64,000 nucleotides of DNA from Polynucleobacter sp. 30F-ANTBAC. GTDB lineage: Bacteria > Pseudomonadota > Gammaproteobacteria > Burkholderiales > Burkholderiaceae. Made by a program: the position numbers and the translations under genes. Each line of letters begins with the position of its first letter. Positions within the stretch are counted from its first letter, which is position 1. Shown here one piece after another: positions 7,545 to 16,216 of the stretch. The DNA lies in NCBI RefSeq assembly GCF_018882385.1, contig NZ_JACVON010000001.1, forward strand, positions 604,942-668,941, in the 5' to 3' direction. The notes under the pieces are model-generated. The model had not been told where the DNA came from, searched no databases, and saw only the letters and a list, made by a program, of their open reading frames with translations.

Positions 7545-8426
7545 TTATCTCAAACCCAAATAAAGACCAATTGGCACAAAGAACATGGCGGAGAGGTTGC
7601 CCAGCAGGACAATCGATGCCACAAGCTCAGGATCTTGCTTGTTGCGATCTGCCACAAGGAAGTTAAGCACTGCAGGCGGTAAGCTTGCGAACACGAACAA
7701 CAGACCTCGTTGCAACTCAGTCATTTCAATCAGCGGTGCGATTAAGAGGGCAATGATGATGCCGGTGATCGGGCAAATGATGGCGCCCAAAAAACCTTCA
7801 CGCCAATGTTTTAAGTTGGCATCCTTCATCCTCACGCCCAGCGAGAACAACATCAAAGGCACAGTGGCATCACCCAATAGCTTGATCGATTGATACAAAG
7901 GCTCGGGCAATGTGTATAGGTGCTTAGTACTCGATAAAACCACACCCAAAATAGTCGCAATCACCATTGGGTTTGCAAATACGCCCTTCACCGAAGCTTT
8001 AGGGTTCACCAACTTAACACCCAAGGTGAAATGCAGCAAATTAGAAATAGCAAACAAAGCAACCGCTGGAGCTAACCCCACTGCGCCAAAAGCAAACACC
8101 GCCAATGGCAAACCCATATTGCCGCAGTTATTGAACATCATCGGAGGCACAAAGGTTTTCGGATCCATGCCTGAAATTTTGGCAATTGGCCAAGCCAAAA
8201 TACCAGAACCCACCACAATCGCAACCCCACAAAGCAATAAGTTCCAGTGGTCCAATAAAACAAAGTCTTTACTAATAAAAGCTGAGGTCACCAATAAAGG
8301 AGCAATCACATCGATCGTGGCTTTGTTGATGCCAGACATATCAGGATGTGTTTTACGACCATATAACCAACCAACAAGGATGATTAGTACAACCGGTGTA
8401 ATGATGGCTGCAATTTTTAAAAACAT
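7545..8426 (-). CDS. AEC (auxin efflux carrier) family transporter
   Basis: A 293-residue inner-membrane protein with about ten hydrophobic segments in two inverted halves. The family-typical MFNNCGNMGLPLAVFAFG (near residue 97) marks the first-half crossover, and the protein ends in a conserved helix (LGNLSAMFFVPIGLYLGL). AEC carriers export or import organic anions such as malate, malonate or citrate; the substrate cannot be read from sequence. It starts immediately after the orn stop codon (TAAATG), so it is very likely cotranscribed with orn. About 20 bp separate its 3' end from the dinJ promoter region. Confidence 0.88.
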   Translation of the reverse strand: MFLKIAAIITPVVLIILVGWLYGRKTHPDMSGINKATIDVIAPLLVTSAFISKDFVLLDHWNLLLCGVAIVVGSGILAWPIAKISGMDPKTFVPPMMFNNCGNMGLPLAVFAFGAVGLAPAVALFAISNLLHFTLGVKLVNPKASVKGVFANPMVIATILGVVLSSTKHLYTLPEPLYQSIKLLGDATVPLMLFSLGVRMKDANLKHWREGFLGAIICPITGIIIALLIAPLIEMTELQRGLLFVFASLPPAVLNFLVADRNKQDPELVASIVLLGNLSAMFFVPIGLYLGLR

Positions 8427-9011
8427 TTAGCTACCTTCAGCGATGGGAGCGTCTCCCACAGTAGGGATAAATAATTTTTCACGGTAGTAACGCAACTCTT
8501 CAACTGACTCCAAAATATCAGCCAGCGCCGTATGCGCTTGCTTTTTAGAGAAGCCCTTAGCAATTTCTGGTTGCCAACGCTTACAAAGCTCTTTAATCGT
8601 TGAGACATCGATATTACGGTAATGAAAATAAGCTTCTAGCTTGGGCATATAACGGTTCATGAAGCGGCGATCTTGGTGAATGGTGTTGCCGCACATCGGG
8701 GTCACGCCAGCCTTCACATGCTGCTTCAAGAAAGCGATGCACTCGGCTTCCACCTCAGACTCGCTCAAGGGAGATGCCTTGACCTTATCAATCAACCCAG
8801 ATCGTCCATGGGTGCCTTTGTTCCAAGCATCCATACGGTCTAAAACGGCATCTTCTTGATGAACCACCAAAACAGGTCCTTCAGCGATAATGTTAAGGTC
8901 GCCATCTGTCACAATCATGGCTATTTCTAATATTCGGTCGGTATCCGGCATTAATCCGGACATCTCCATATCCACCCAAACTAAACGGTCATTCTTTCTT
9001 GTTGTACTCAT
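8427..9011 (-). CDS. orn: Oligoribonuclease
   Basis: A 194-residue 3'-5' exoribonuclease of the DEDDh family that degrades di- to penta-ribonucleotides, including pGpG from cyclic-di-GMP turnover. The catalytic residues are visible: D14 and E16 in [11 protein letters not shown]114 in [10 protein letters not shown], and H160/D165 in HTALADI. The length is normal (about 180-200). It is divergent from the M48 protease gene, with 15 bp between start codons, so the two promoters must overlap the coding starts. The AEC transporter gene follows directly. Confidence 0.96.
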   Translation of the reverse strand: MSTTRKNDRLVWVDMEMSGLMPDTDRILEIAMIVTDGDLNIIAEGPVLVVHQEDAVLDRMDAWNKGTHGRSGLIDKVKASPLSESEVEAECIAFLKQHVKAGVTPMCGNTIHQDRRFMNRYMPKLEAYFHYRNIDVSTIKELCKRWQPEIAKGFSKKQAHTALADILESVEELRYYREKLFIPTVGDAPIAEGS

Positions 9012-9026
9012 CCCTATAATCTTCTC

Positions 9027-10280
9027 ATGACATTTACTTTTTTGTTTATTCTGGGCTTAGTCCTCAGCACCGCTACCCGCTATTACCTAGCAGGTCGCCA
9101 TATTCGCCATATTGCCAAACATCGAGACCAAGTGCCTAGCGACTTTGCTAGCAAAGTCTCATTAGTTGAGCATCATAAAGCCGCCGACTACACAATGGCG
9201 AAATTACGCTTAGGATTATTTGAAATAGGCCTTTCAGCCGCGATTTTGATTGCCTTCACTCTTTTAGGTGGCATACAGATTATTCATAACATCACACTCG
9301 ATATCTTAGGCCCAGGCATTCCACAACAAGTCGCTCTATTAGTTCTAATTAGCGTCATCACAGGAATCATTGATCTGCCTTTTTCACTTTATCGCCAATT
9401 TGGGATTGAAGAACAATTTGGCTTTAATCGCATGAATCTCAAGCTGTATGTGATGGATTCCATCAAGGGCATTCTTTTAGGCTTGGCAATTGGATTGCCT
9501 TTACTTTGGGTCGTTTTAACGCTTATGACAGAAGCAGGCCAGTATTGGTGGATTTGGACCTGGTTCGTGTGGGTGGGTTTCAATGCCCTTTTGCTGTGGC
9601 TGTTCCCAACTTTTATCGCTCCTTTATTCAATAAATTCAAACCTCTTGAAGATGGGCCTTTAAAAGAGCGCATCGAACAATTACTTCAGCGTTGCGACTT
9701 CACCAGCCAAGGCTTGTTCATTATGGATGGCAGTAAGCGCAGCGCTCATGGCAATGCTTATTTCACGGGTATGGGTAAAGCCAAACGCATCGTGTTTTTC
9801 GATACGCTCATTGAGCGCCTTAATCCACAAGAAATTGAGGCGGTGTTAGCTCATGAATTAGGACACTTCAAACGCCAACATATTCGCAAGCGCTTAATCC
9901 AGTCCTTCGCTTTAAGTTTTGTTATTTTGGGTTTATTGGGTTGGGTATCGACTCAGGCATGGTTTTATCTGGGTCTTGGTGTTATGCCTGACTTAGATGG
10001 TTATAACGCAGGCTTAGCATTAGCTTTATTTATGTTGGTGATGCCCGTCTTTGGATTCTTCTTAATGCCGATCAACAGCATGGGTTCGCGCAAACATGAA
10101 TATGAAGCTGATACTTTTGCCGCTGAAAAATCATCTGCTCATGATCTGATCAGTGCTTTAGTTAAGCTATACCAAGATAATGCGGCAACCTTAACGCCAG
10201 ATCCTTTGTACTCAAAGTTCTACGACTCTCATCCCCCTGCCCCTTTACGAATTGCGCACTTGCAAAAGCTGGCTCACTAA
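9027..10280 (+). CDS. M48 family (Ste24/CAAX-protease type) membrane metallopeptidase
   Basis: A 417-residue inner-membrane zinc protease. The zinc motif HELGH is at residues 276-280 and the third ligand lies in [13 protein letters not shown] near 355. The N-terminal half carries the Ste24 intramembrane domain with several membrane helices and the signature [17 protein letters not shown] near 120. At 417 residues it is much longer than HtpX (about 290) and matches the Ste24p-like peptidases common in Burkholderiales, probably involved in membrane protein quality control. rsgA follows 19 bp downstream on the same strand. Confidence 0.9.
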   Translation: MTFTFLFILGLVLSTATRYYLAGRHIRHIAKHRDQVPSDFASKVSLVEHHKAADYTMAKLRLGLFEIGLSAAILIAFTLLGGIQIIHNITLDILGPGIPQQVALLVLISVITGIIDLPFSLYRQFGIEEQFGFNRMNLKLYVMDSIKGILLGLAIGLPLLWVVLTLMTEAGQYWWIWTWFVWVGFNALLLWLFPTFIAPLFNKFKPLEDGPLKERIEQLLQRCDFTSQGLFIMDGSKRSAHGNAYFTGMGKAKRIVFFDTLIERLNPQEIEAVLAHELGHFKRQHIRKRLIQSFALSFVILGLLGWVSTQAWFYLGLGVMPDLDGYNAGLALALFMLVMPVFGFFLMPINSMGSRKHEYEADTFAAEKSSAHDLISALVKLYQDNAATLTPDPLYSKFYDSHPPAPLRIAHLQKLAH

Positions 10281-10299
10281 AGGTTTAAGATAGCAGCAG

Positions 10300-11259
10300 A
10301 TGAAATCATTCAAAGCCTTACTTGTTGCCTCCTATGGCCGTCACTATCTCGCAAGAGCTTGTGATGGTGACGGCAACGAAAATAATCATGGCAAAGCGCT
10401 CTATCAAGTTACCTCACGCGGCAAACAACATTTGGGTGCCGTAGGGGATATTTTAGAAGTGACTGAAACAGGTCCTGAGCAAGCGGTGATTGATGCAATC
10501 TCTCCCAGAAAAAATTTACTGTATCGCTCGGATGCATACAAAAGCAAATCAATTGCGAGCAACGTTGATCAAATCTTGATCGTTCTAGCCACTGAACCAG
10601 GATTCTCTCCTGACTTGTTGGGGCGAGCTGTCATCGCAGCAGAAACTGCAGAGATCATTCCTCGTATTATTTTGAACAAATGTGATTTGCCTAATAAGCT
10701 TCCAGCAGCTAGAAAAATGCTAGAGCCCTATATTGCTATGGGCTACCCCGTTCATGAAATGTCTGTCAAACATGACCCTGCCTCTGTTCAAGAGTTAGCA
10801 CAGCATCTTTATGGCAAGGTATCGGTTCTTGTGGGTCAATCGGGGATGGGTAAATCCACTTTATTGAATGCACTTATCCCGGATGCCGTAGCTCAAACTC
10901 AAGAGCACTCCAAGAAACTGGATAGCGGTAAACACACCACGACGGCCTGCCGTTATTACGACTTACCTGCGAAAAACGGCGATCAGCCTGGGTTTGTAGG
11001 TGCGATGATTGACTCGCCAGGTTTTCAGGAATTTGGTTTGGCTCACTTATCGGAAAGTGAGCTTCAACATGCATTTATTGAATTTAGGCCGTTACTGGGG
11101 CAGTGTAAATTTCATAATTGCAGCCATGGCGATGAGCCAGGTTGCGTGATTCGTGCAGCGGTTCATGCGGGGACCATCTCAGCGCAGCGAGTCGATTTAT
11201 TCCGTCAACTGCGCCATGAATCGCATAACGCAGATACTATCCAAGCCAGACTGAAATAG
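10300..11259 (+). CDS. rsgA: Small ribosomal subunit biogenesis GTPase RsgA
   Basis: A 319-residue circularly permuted GTPase that helps the last maturation steps of the 30S subunit. The motifs occur in permuted order: NKCDLP (G4, near residue 126), then GQSGMGKST (G1, near 180), then DSPGFQEFG (G3, near 232). The N-terminal 80 residues form the OB fold, and a zinc-finger CKFHNCSHGDEPGC near 268 closes the protein. Its 3' end overlaps the convergent cbiB-like gene by 23 bp. Nothing unusual otherwise. Confidence 0.96.
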   Translation: MKSFKALLVASYGRHYLARACDGDGNENNHGKALYQVTSRGKQHLGAVGDILEVTETGPEQAVIDAISPRKNLLYRSDAYKSKSIASNVDQILIVLATEPGFSPDLLGRAVIAAETAEIIPRIILNKCDLPNKLPAARKMLEPYIAMGYPVHEMSVKHDPASVQELAQHLYGKVSVLVGQSGMGKSTLLNALIPDAVAQTQEHSKKLDSGKHTTTACRYYDLPAKNGDQPGFVGAMIDSPGFQEFGLAHLSESELQHAFIEFRPLLGQCKFHNCSHGDEPGCVIRAAVHAGTISAQRVDLFRQLRHESHNADTIQARLK

Positions 11260-12181
11260 TCATCAGAGCGATCAAAACTAACCAAAGTATGACCGCTCGC
11301 CAAACCAATCCTACTGCAGAACGCATGCTACGCACGGATGCCTCAGCCCCAATATCAATCACGGGTGGCTCACCTGCCTCAGCCATGCGCAAAGCTTCAT
11401 CGCTATCAGGCTCTGGCAATGGTGAACCTAGACGCACACCAATTGCGCCTGCACCAGCTGCCAAAATAACAGCTTCTAATTCGTTGGCCCACTTTCTGAG
11501 GTGAAAGCGCCAAGCGTAAATAGCATCTTCAAAATTACCTACAATCGCAAATCCAATGGCCGTTAATCGCGTTGGCAACCAATCAATGGCATGAAAGAAT
11601 TTTCTAGCAGCCTGCCCTAAGCTAGCACTAGCATGGGATGGCCAACACTCTGAAGCTAGATCCGCTAATCGATAAAGCACCACACCTGCAGGACCCAATG
11701 GCAACATAAACCAAAAAATAACCCCGAATACATGGCGGTGAGAGCCAACAATCGCGCGCTCTAAGGCAAGTCGAATTACCTCAGACTCTGTCATCGTATC
11801 TGTATTGATACCATCGCCTTGCCACTCAGCCAAAATCGTTCTAGCAAGCTCTAAATTACGCTCCAGTAATGCCTCATGAATTGCTGTAAAAGAATGGCTA
11901 AATTGTCTAAATCCCAAATAAAAATAAACAATCAAGATATTCCATGCAAACGCCAAGAGCGGTTGCATGGAAAGCAATAAAATATGAACTCCCAACACCA
12001 AAATGACTGGCGGGAAAAATGCTGTCAAACAAGCCAGGCGACCGCTGCGCTCCGTACCAGAATCAATATTGCGAACCACAAAATCCAACCAAGCTTGTGA
12101 TAAACGGCGAATCCAGTGGCCTTTTTCTACGGGTTTGTATTGCTCAGCAATGAGCGCGAAAAGAATTGATAAAAAAGTCAT
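11237..12181 (-). CDS. CobD/CbiB-like integral membrane protein
   Basis: A membrane protein of 314 residues from ATG 12181. It is distantly like CbiB/CobD (adenosylcobinamide-phosphate synthase) and also like AmpE-type proteins: MTFLSILFALIAEQYKP at the start, a central VGSHRHVFGVIFWFMLPLGPAG (near residue 147), and a C-terminal membrane segment. I chose ATG 12181 because it forms an ATGA overlap with the upstream Nudix stop codon and follows the family N-terminus. No other cobalamin synthesis gene is nearby, so a role in B12 synthesis is doubtful; it may be a repurposed paralogue. Its 3' end overlaps rsgA. Confidence 0.75.
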   Translation of the reverse strand: MTFLSILFALIAEQYKPVEKGHWIRRLSQAWLDFVVRNIDSGTERSGRLACLTAFFPPVILVLGVHILLLSMQPLLAFAWNILIVYFYLGFRQFSHSFTAIHEALLERNLELARTILAEWQGDGINTDTMTESEVIRLALERAIVGSHRHVFGVIFWFMLPLGPAGVVLYRLADLASECWPSHASASLGQAARKFFHAIDWLPTRLTAIGFAIVGNFEDAIYAWRFHLRKWANELEAVILAAGAGAIGVRLGSPLPEPDSDEALRMAEAGEPPVIDIGAEASVRSMRSAVGLVWRAVILWLVLIALMTISVWLG

Positions 12182-12885
12182 GCTCGTAAAAAATGATAAA
12201 GATTCCGTAGCATACCCGCAGTTGCTCCCCAAATGAACTTATTTTCATAAGGCATGGCATAAAAATGACGCTCACCTTCAGGGCCTTGCCATGAGCGATG
12301 CTCATGATGATGCGGGTTCATTAAAAAGCTTAGAGGCACTTCAAATATATCAGCGACCTCAAATTTGTCAGCTTGATAAGTATGTCCCGGCATGATGATG
12401 CCCACCACTGGGGTTACTTGATAACCGGTTATGGTTAAGTAATTGGGCAAACACCCTAAAACCTCCACTTTGTTTTTTGGTAAACCTATTTCCTCCTCAG
12501 CCTCACGTAAAGCCGTGAACTCCGGGGACAGGTCATCAGGGTCAGATCTGCCACCAGGAAAGCTAATTTGTCCAGGGTGATCATGCAAGTGAGCAGTTCT
12601 TTGGGTCAGTAGTATCTTAAATTCCCCCTCATATGCAATAAGAGGAATTAAGACAGCGGCAGGTGTTGGCGCATCACCTCGCCCGGCAATCTGTGCTCCC
12701 CGTGCTGATAGAGCCGTTCGATTTTCATGAGTGACCTCAACAGACCATTCTTTATTTTCAGCAAAGCGCATTCGCATTCCTGAAATACCCATTAGCTCTT
12801 TGGGAACTGATGGCAGATGACTATCCCTAGCAACTATAGGAACGGCCTGAGGATCAAATGGAGGAAGATTAGACTTAGATGTCAT
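12178..12885 (-). CDS. Nudix hydrolase, probable coenzyme A pyrophosphatase
   Basis: A 235-residue Nudix protein. The Nudix box reads GGRSDPDDLSPEF followed by TALREAEEEIGL, and is preceded by HDHPGQISFPGG, the combination typical of CoA pyrophosphatases (NudL/PCD1 type), which cleave CoA to phosphopantetheine and 3',5'-ADP. The start at ATG 12885 is preferred; an upstream ATG at 12909 adds eight hydrophobic residues and falls inside the terminator of the rplS operon. The stop overlaps the start of the CbiB-like gene (ATGA), so the two are translationally coupled. Confidence 0.88.
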   Translation of the reverse strand: MTSKSNLPPFDPQAVPIVARDSHLPSVPKELMGISGMRMRFAENKEWSVEVTHENRTALSARGAQIAGRGDAPTPAAVLIPLIAYEGEFKILLTQRTAHLHDHPGQISFPGGRSDPDDLSPEFTALREAEEEIGLPKNKVEVLGCLPNYLTITGYQVTPVVGIIMPGHTYQADKFEVADIFEVPLSFLMNPHHHEHRSWQGPEGERHFYAMPYENKFIWGATAGMLRNLYHFLRA

Positions 12886-12900
12886 AACGCTAGTGTATAG

Positions 12901-12932
12901 AAAAAACAAAGGCAGCCGAAGCTGCCCTTGTT
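12901..12932 (-). terminator. Rho-independent terminator of the rpsP-rimM-trmD-rplS operon
   Basis: Read leftward: a 12-bp stem (12932-12921 with 12916-12905, one G-T pair) capped by a TTCG tetraloop and followed by a T-run. It lies 25 bp after the rplS stop codon. This is a very strong intrinsic terminator. Confidence 0.92.
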
Positions 12933-12956
12933 ATACAAACGTGGAAAGAAAGCTGA

Positions 12957-13343
12957 TTAGCTTGCAACCACTTCCTTCGTACGCGCTTGTAGTTTTTCCT
13001 TAATACGTGCTGATTTACCAGAACGATCGCGCAAGTAATACAACTTAGCACGACGTACATCACCGCGACGCTTCACTTCAATGCTAGCAATCAATGGTGA
13101 GTATGTTTGGAATGTACGCTCAATACCTTCGCCAGATGAAATCTTACGAACGATAAAGCTTGAATTCAAGCCACGGTTACGCTTGGCAATGACAACACCT
13201 TCGTAAGCCTGTACACGTTTACGTGTACCTTCAACAACGTTAACGCTAACAATCACTGTGTCACCCGGCGCAAAAGCTGGGATAGTTTTATTAGCTGTTA
13301 AACGAGCAATCTCTTCTTGCTCAATTGATTCAATAATATTCAT
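12957..13343 (-). CDS. rplS: 50S ribosomal protein L19
   Basis: A 128-residue ribosomal protein at the 30S-50S interface. Characteristic segments are [22 protein letters not shown] (residues 23-44), [13 protein letters not shown], and [36 protein letters not shown]. The tail beyond SARIKEKL is slightly longer than in E. coli (115 residues), as is common in betaproteobacteria. A good ribosome-binding site (AGGAG) precedes ATG 13343. It is the last gene of the operon, ending at the strong terminator 12901-12932. Confidence 0.97.
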   Translation of the reverse strand: MNIIESIEQEEIARLTANKTIPAFAPGDTVIVSVNVVEGTRKRVQAYEGVVIAKRNRGLNSSFIVRKISSGEGIERTFQTYSPLIASIEVKRRGDVRRAKLYYLRDRSGKSARIKEKLQARTKEVVAS

Positions 13344-13416
13344 TACAACTCCTGTAGCATCTTACCAACGTTGTATTCCGAACTGGATCACCAGCGGACT
13401 TGGTAGAGGATGCGGT

Positions 13417-14172
13417 TTAAAACCCTGTTTTATTTTGCAAAGTCACTAAATAAGCTTCATCTGCAGAACTCAACAAGCCTTGCTCACGAGCCCGATCAAT
13501 TAAGTCAGGTCGCCGCTTTAACGTCAGCTCCAAAGATTGTTTCCGACGGTAATCTGCTATTTTAGCGTGATGTCCGCCTAAAAGCACGTCTGGAACCAAT
13601 AAATTTTCATAATTTTCGGGTCGCGTGTAGTGATAACAGTCCAAAAGACCGTCCATAAAGCTATCCTGAGCCGCAGATTCAGCATCTCCAAGAGCCCCAG
13701 GGATGATTCGAATGACCGCGTCCATGACCGCCATAGCTGGGATTTCCCCCCCAGAAACAACAAAATCACCCAAACTAATCTCTCTATCAACCCTTCTCTC
13801 GACCAAACGCTGGTCAATAGCCTCGTAGCGACCGCAAATAAGGGTCACAGCCTCTAAATCCAGTAACTCAGAGGCCATTTTCTGGTTAAATCGCTCTCCC
13901 TGAGGGGATAACAAGATAACAGGACCTTTTTGAGTGCCTTGGTCCTTGGCAACTGCATCAAGGGTATCTTCTAGAGGTTTGGCCATCATCACCATGCCAG
14001 GCCCCCCACCATAGGCGCGATCATCGACTGTTCTGCGTGTATCGCTGGTGAAATCTCTAGGATTCCAAGTTTTGATCGAGGCCAAGCCTTGATCAAAAGC
14101 TCGACCAGTGACCCCCCAAGCGCTGATAGCTGAGAACATTTCAGGGAAGATGGTCACCACATCAAAGCGCAT
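13417..14172 (-). CDS. trmD: tRNA (guanine-37-N1)-methyltransferase
   Basis: A 251-residue SPOUT-class enzyme that methylates G37 of tRNAs reading CNN codons with S-adenosylmethionine, preventing +1 frameshifts. The protein starts [16 protein letters not shown]. It has the knot region [17 protein letters not shown] near residue 110 and the conserved [19 protein letters not shown] near 134, followed by the flexible [16 protein letters not shown] substrate loop. The length is normal. It lies between rimM and rplS, the classical order. Confidence 0.97.
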   Translation of the reverse strand: MRFDVVTIFPEMFSAISAWGVTGRAFDQGLASIKTWNPRDFTSDTRRTVDDRAYGGGPGMVMMAKPLEDTLDAVAKDQGTQKGPVILLSPQGERFNQKMASELLDLEAVTLICGRYEAIDQRLVERRVDREISLGDFVVSGGEIPAMAVMDAVIRIIPGALGDAESAAQDSFMDGLLDCYHYTRPENYENLLVPDVLLGGHHAKIADYRRKQSLELTLKRRPDLIDRAREQGLLSSADEAYLVTLQNKTGF

Positions 14173-14220
14173 TTATTAACCTATTACGTCGGAAATTTGT
14201 TGGCCGATTCGTTATTCTAA

Positions 14221-14772
14221 TTACCAGTCTAATTGCCAGTCTACGATGATTTTTCGGTCTTGATCATCTGGGTTTTTATTGACCGTTTGAATTACCGACT
14301 GAATAAAAGGAATCAATCGATCCTCTTTTTGATCCGGTGAGCGGACACATAAAATAGATTGTGCTCCATTGTCCATTAGCTCAGCAACCACGCCTAAACT
14401 TTGGCCTTGAAGGTTCTGAACAGGCAAGCCGATGAGATCCACCCAATAAAAGCTATCAGGATCTTCATCCGGAAAATCAGTACGACTAACGTAGACCTCA
14501 GAGCCCTTAAGGGCTAAAGCTTGATCACGGTCTGAGCACCCTTCAAAAGATAATAAAACGTGACCACTATGCTCTTTGGCAGTTTTAACAGAATGTGGAC
14601 GTGAAGAAGCCGCCATCTCAGGAGGCTTCACCAACCAAACTTGTGGCGCAGAAAATAGTGCCGCAGGGTCTTTTGAATAAGGCTTGATCTTCACCAAACC
14701 TCTAATCCCCTGGGCGTCGAGTATGTGCCCGACCAGAATTAAATCAGACGGAGGACTCATTGTTTGCGTCAT
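14221..14772 (-). CDS. rimM: Ribosome maturation factor RimM
   Basis: A 183-residue 16S rRNA processing factor that binds ribosomal protein S19 during 30S head assembly. The N-terminal RimM barrel (LILVGHILDAQGIRGLVKIKPYS) is followed by a PRC-barrel beginning at DSFYWVDLIGLPV near residue 100 and ending RKIIVDWQLDW. ATG 14772 is chosen because a GGGGG ribosome-binding stretch stands 7 bases upstream; the ATG at 14796 has none. An intercistronic hairpin (14812-14834) separates it from rpsP. Confidence 0.94.
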   Translation of the reverse strand: MTQTMSPPSDLILVGHILDAQGIRGLVKIKPYSKDPAALFSAPQVWLVKPPEMAASSRPHSVKTAKEHSGHVLLSFEGCSDRDQALALKGSEVYVSRTDFPDEDPDSFYWVDLIGLPVQNLQGQSLGVVAELMDNGAQSILCVRSPDQKEDRLIPFIQSVIQTVNKNPDDQDRKIIVDWQLDW

Positions 14773-14811
14773 GAGCACCCCCGAAAAATGATTCAATAAA
14801 AATAACTACAT

Positions 14812-14834
14812 TGATGGTGTTAAGAACACCATCA
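14812..14834 (-). other. Intercistronic hairpin between rpsP and rimM
   Basis: TGATGGTGTT (14812-14821) is perfectly complementary to AACACCATCA (14825-14834) across a 3-nt loop, giving a 10-bp stem. Leftward of it there is no continuous T-run. It could be a partial attenuator or an mRNA-end stabiliser that lets rpsP be expressed above rimM-trmD. Confidence 0.6.
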
Positions 14835-14842
14835 TCCAAGAC

Positions 14843-15088
14843 TTAGGCCTTTGGAGCACCTTTGATTAAACGAGCAACAGTTGGTGACAATTGAGCACCA
14901 ACACCTTGCCAGTATGTCAAACGGTCTTGAGCAATACGGAAACCTTGCTCTGTTTCCACAGCGCTTGGATTGTAATAACCAATGCGCTCAATAAAATTTG
15001 AGTCACGACGATTACGTTTGTCAGTAGCAACGATGCTAAAGAAAGGACGGTTTTTAGAACCGCCGCGTGCGAGTCGAATGACGACCAT
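14843..15088 (-). CDS. rpsP: 30S ribosomal protein S16
   Basis: An 81-residue ribosomal protein that binds 16S rRNA early in 30S assembly. The sequence begins [17 protein letters not shown] and carries the conserved [17 protein letters not shown] near residue 27 and [20 protein letters not shown] near 57. It is the first gene of the rpsP-rimM-trmD-rplS operon. The promoter should lie in the 79-bp gap to the divergent META-lipoprotein gene. Confidence 0.97.
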   Translation of the reverse strand: MVVIRLARGGSKNRPFFSIVATDKRNRRDSNFIERIGYYNPSAVETEQGFRIAQDRLTYWQGVGAQLSPTVARLIKGAPKA

Positions 15089-15167
15089 GTGAGTTCCTTA
15101 CAATGCTGAAATAAACCACATATTCTATCGCATAATCATCGGCAAAGCTAAATTATTAAGGTTATGT

Positions 15168-15659
15168 ATGTCTAAAAGTCTGTTTCGCTCTATTTTTAAG
15201 GTGCTTTTATGGGGCTTATCCCTTGCCCTAGCAGGCTGCGCTCAGGTAATGCCGACCTGTAACGCCGTCAATAGCCCGCCAGTCAGAGAGATGGCCGGCA
15301 CACAATGGGAATTAATCCGCTGGCACTACACCAGTCCTAATGACGGCAAAACTCGCCAAAGAAGCATTCCACATAGTGGAATGGGAGATCCCATTTCCCT
15401 AAATATTTCAACCAACGGTCAAACAGCCTCTGGATCAACGGGTTGCAACAACTTCACAGGTCAGATTATTAGCAGCGATTGGGGTCTAGTACTGGACAAG
15501 GTCGCGAGCACTCGAAAAGCCTGCTCCCCCAACTTAGCTGAATTGGAATTTAAGTTCTTAAGTTATTTAAGTAACTACCGCACGATGGTTCGAGACGGTG
15601 ATCGTCTCATCATCATGACTCGCGATGGCGAAGTATTAAGTTTTGCTCAAAAAAATTAA
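15168..15659 (+). CDS. META-domain lipoprotein (HslJ-like)
   Basis: A 163-residue protein with a signal peptide ending in the lipobox LAGC (cysteine near residue 24), so probably an outer-membrane lipoprotein. After about 20 linker residues comes a single META domain: AGTQWELIRW, GSTGCNNFTGQI with its conserved SGCN-like turn, STRKAC, and a C-terminal RDGDRLIIMTRDGEVLSF. HslJ in E. coli is linked to heat shock and novobiocin resistance, but the molecular role of META domains is unknown. It is divergent from rpsP and 40 bp upstream of a small membrane-protein gene. Confidence 0.85.
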   Translation: MSKSLFRSIFKVLLWGLSLALAGCAQVMPTCNAVNSPPVREMAGTQWELIRWHYTSPNDGKTRQRSIPHSGMGDPISLNISTNGQTASGSTGCNNFTGQIISSDWGLVLDKVASTRKACSPNLAELEFKFLSYLSNYRTMVRDGDRLIIMTRDGEVLSFAQKN

Positions 15660-15699
15660 TGCTGAACTCTTAGTTGATTAACTCCCTACAATAGCTGTC

Positions 15700-16140
15700 A
15701 TGCATAAAAATAAATTACTGTTCTGCGCTCTTGGCTTATTGACTCCTGGCACGGGTCTCAACGTTTTCTATCTCAAAGGTCTTCTCAATATTTGGGCATG
15801 GCTTCATTTGATAGGTCTTTTTTCTGGGATTTTGGGTTGGAAGCTCCTAGGAGCTAGCGACATGTCTTCAGCTCTCGGCTGGATATTAGCTGCCTATGGT
15901 TTTATTTCACTACAAGCCAGTTGGCTCACCACGATTGTTTACGGCTTAAGACCGGATGAAAAATGGGATGCCCAATTTAATTCCGATAGCCCTCAAAAAA
16001 GTGAATCAGGCTGGCTGGTGGTGTTGTGCGTCATTATTTCTTTGATGGTGGGTGCTGCAGTATTAATGAGTGGCTTAGCCATCGCATTTGAGCAGCACTT
16101 CATTAGCCAATTTGAAGAAGCCAAGAAAATCTCTCAATAA
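15700..16140 (+). CDS. Small integral membrane protein of unknown function
   Basis: A 146-residue protein I do not recognise. It has about four hydrophobic segments (roughly residues 6-24, 28-50, 58-82 and 103-130), a short soluble loop LRPDEKWDAQFNSDSPQKS between the third and fourth, and a charged C-terminal tail. A TPGTGLNVFYLKG motif near residue 16 resembles TM2-like small membrane proteins, but the match is loose. It is downstream of the META lipoprotein on the same strand and ends before the bidirectional terminator at 16171-16198. Confidence 0.65.
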   Translation: MHKNKLLFCALGLLTPGTGLNVFYLKGLLNIWAWLHLIGLFSGILGWKLLGASDMSSALGWILAAYGFISLQASWLTTIVYGLRPDEKWDAQFNSDSPQKSESGWLVVLCVIISLMVGAAVLMSGLAIAFEQHFISQFEEAKKISQ

Positions 16141-16170
16141 TCTATTGTTTCACTGATTCATTCTGGCAAT

Positions 16171-16198
16171 AAAAAAGGTGGCAATAGCCACCTTTTTT
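16171..16198. terminator. Bidirectional Rho-independent terminator
   Basis: AAAAAAGGTGGC (16171-16182) pairs perfectly with GCCACCTTTTTT (16187-16198) across a 4-nt loop. T-runs are present in both directions. It serves the small membrane protein gene on the right-going strand and the acyl-CoA dehydrogenase gene on the other. Confidence 0.92.
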
Positions 16199-16216
16199 AT
16201 GAGAGTTGCTATCCAA

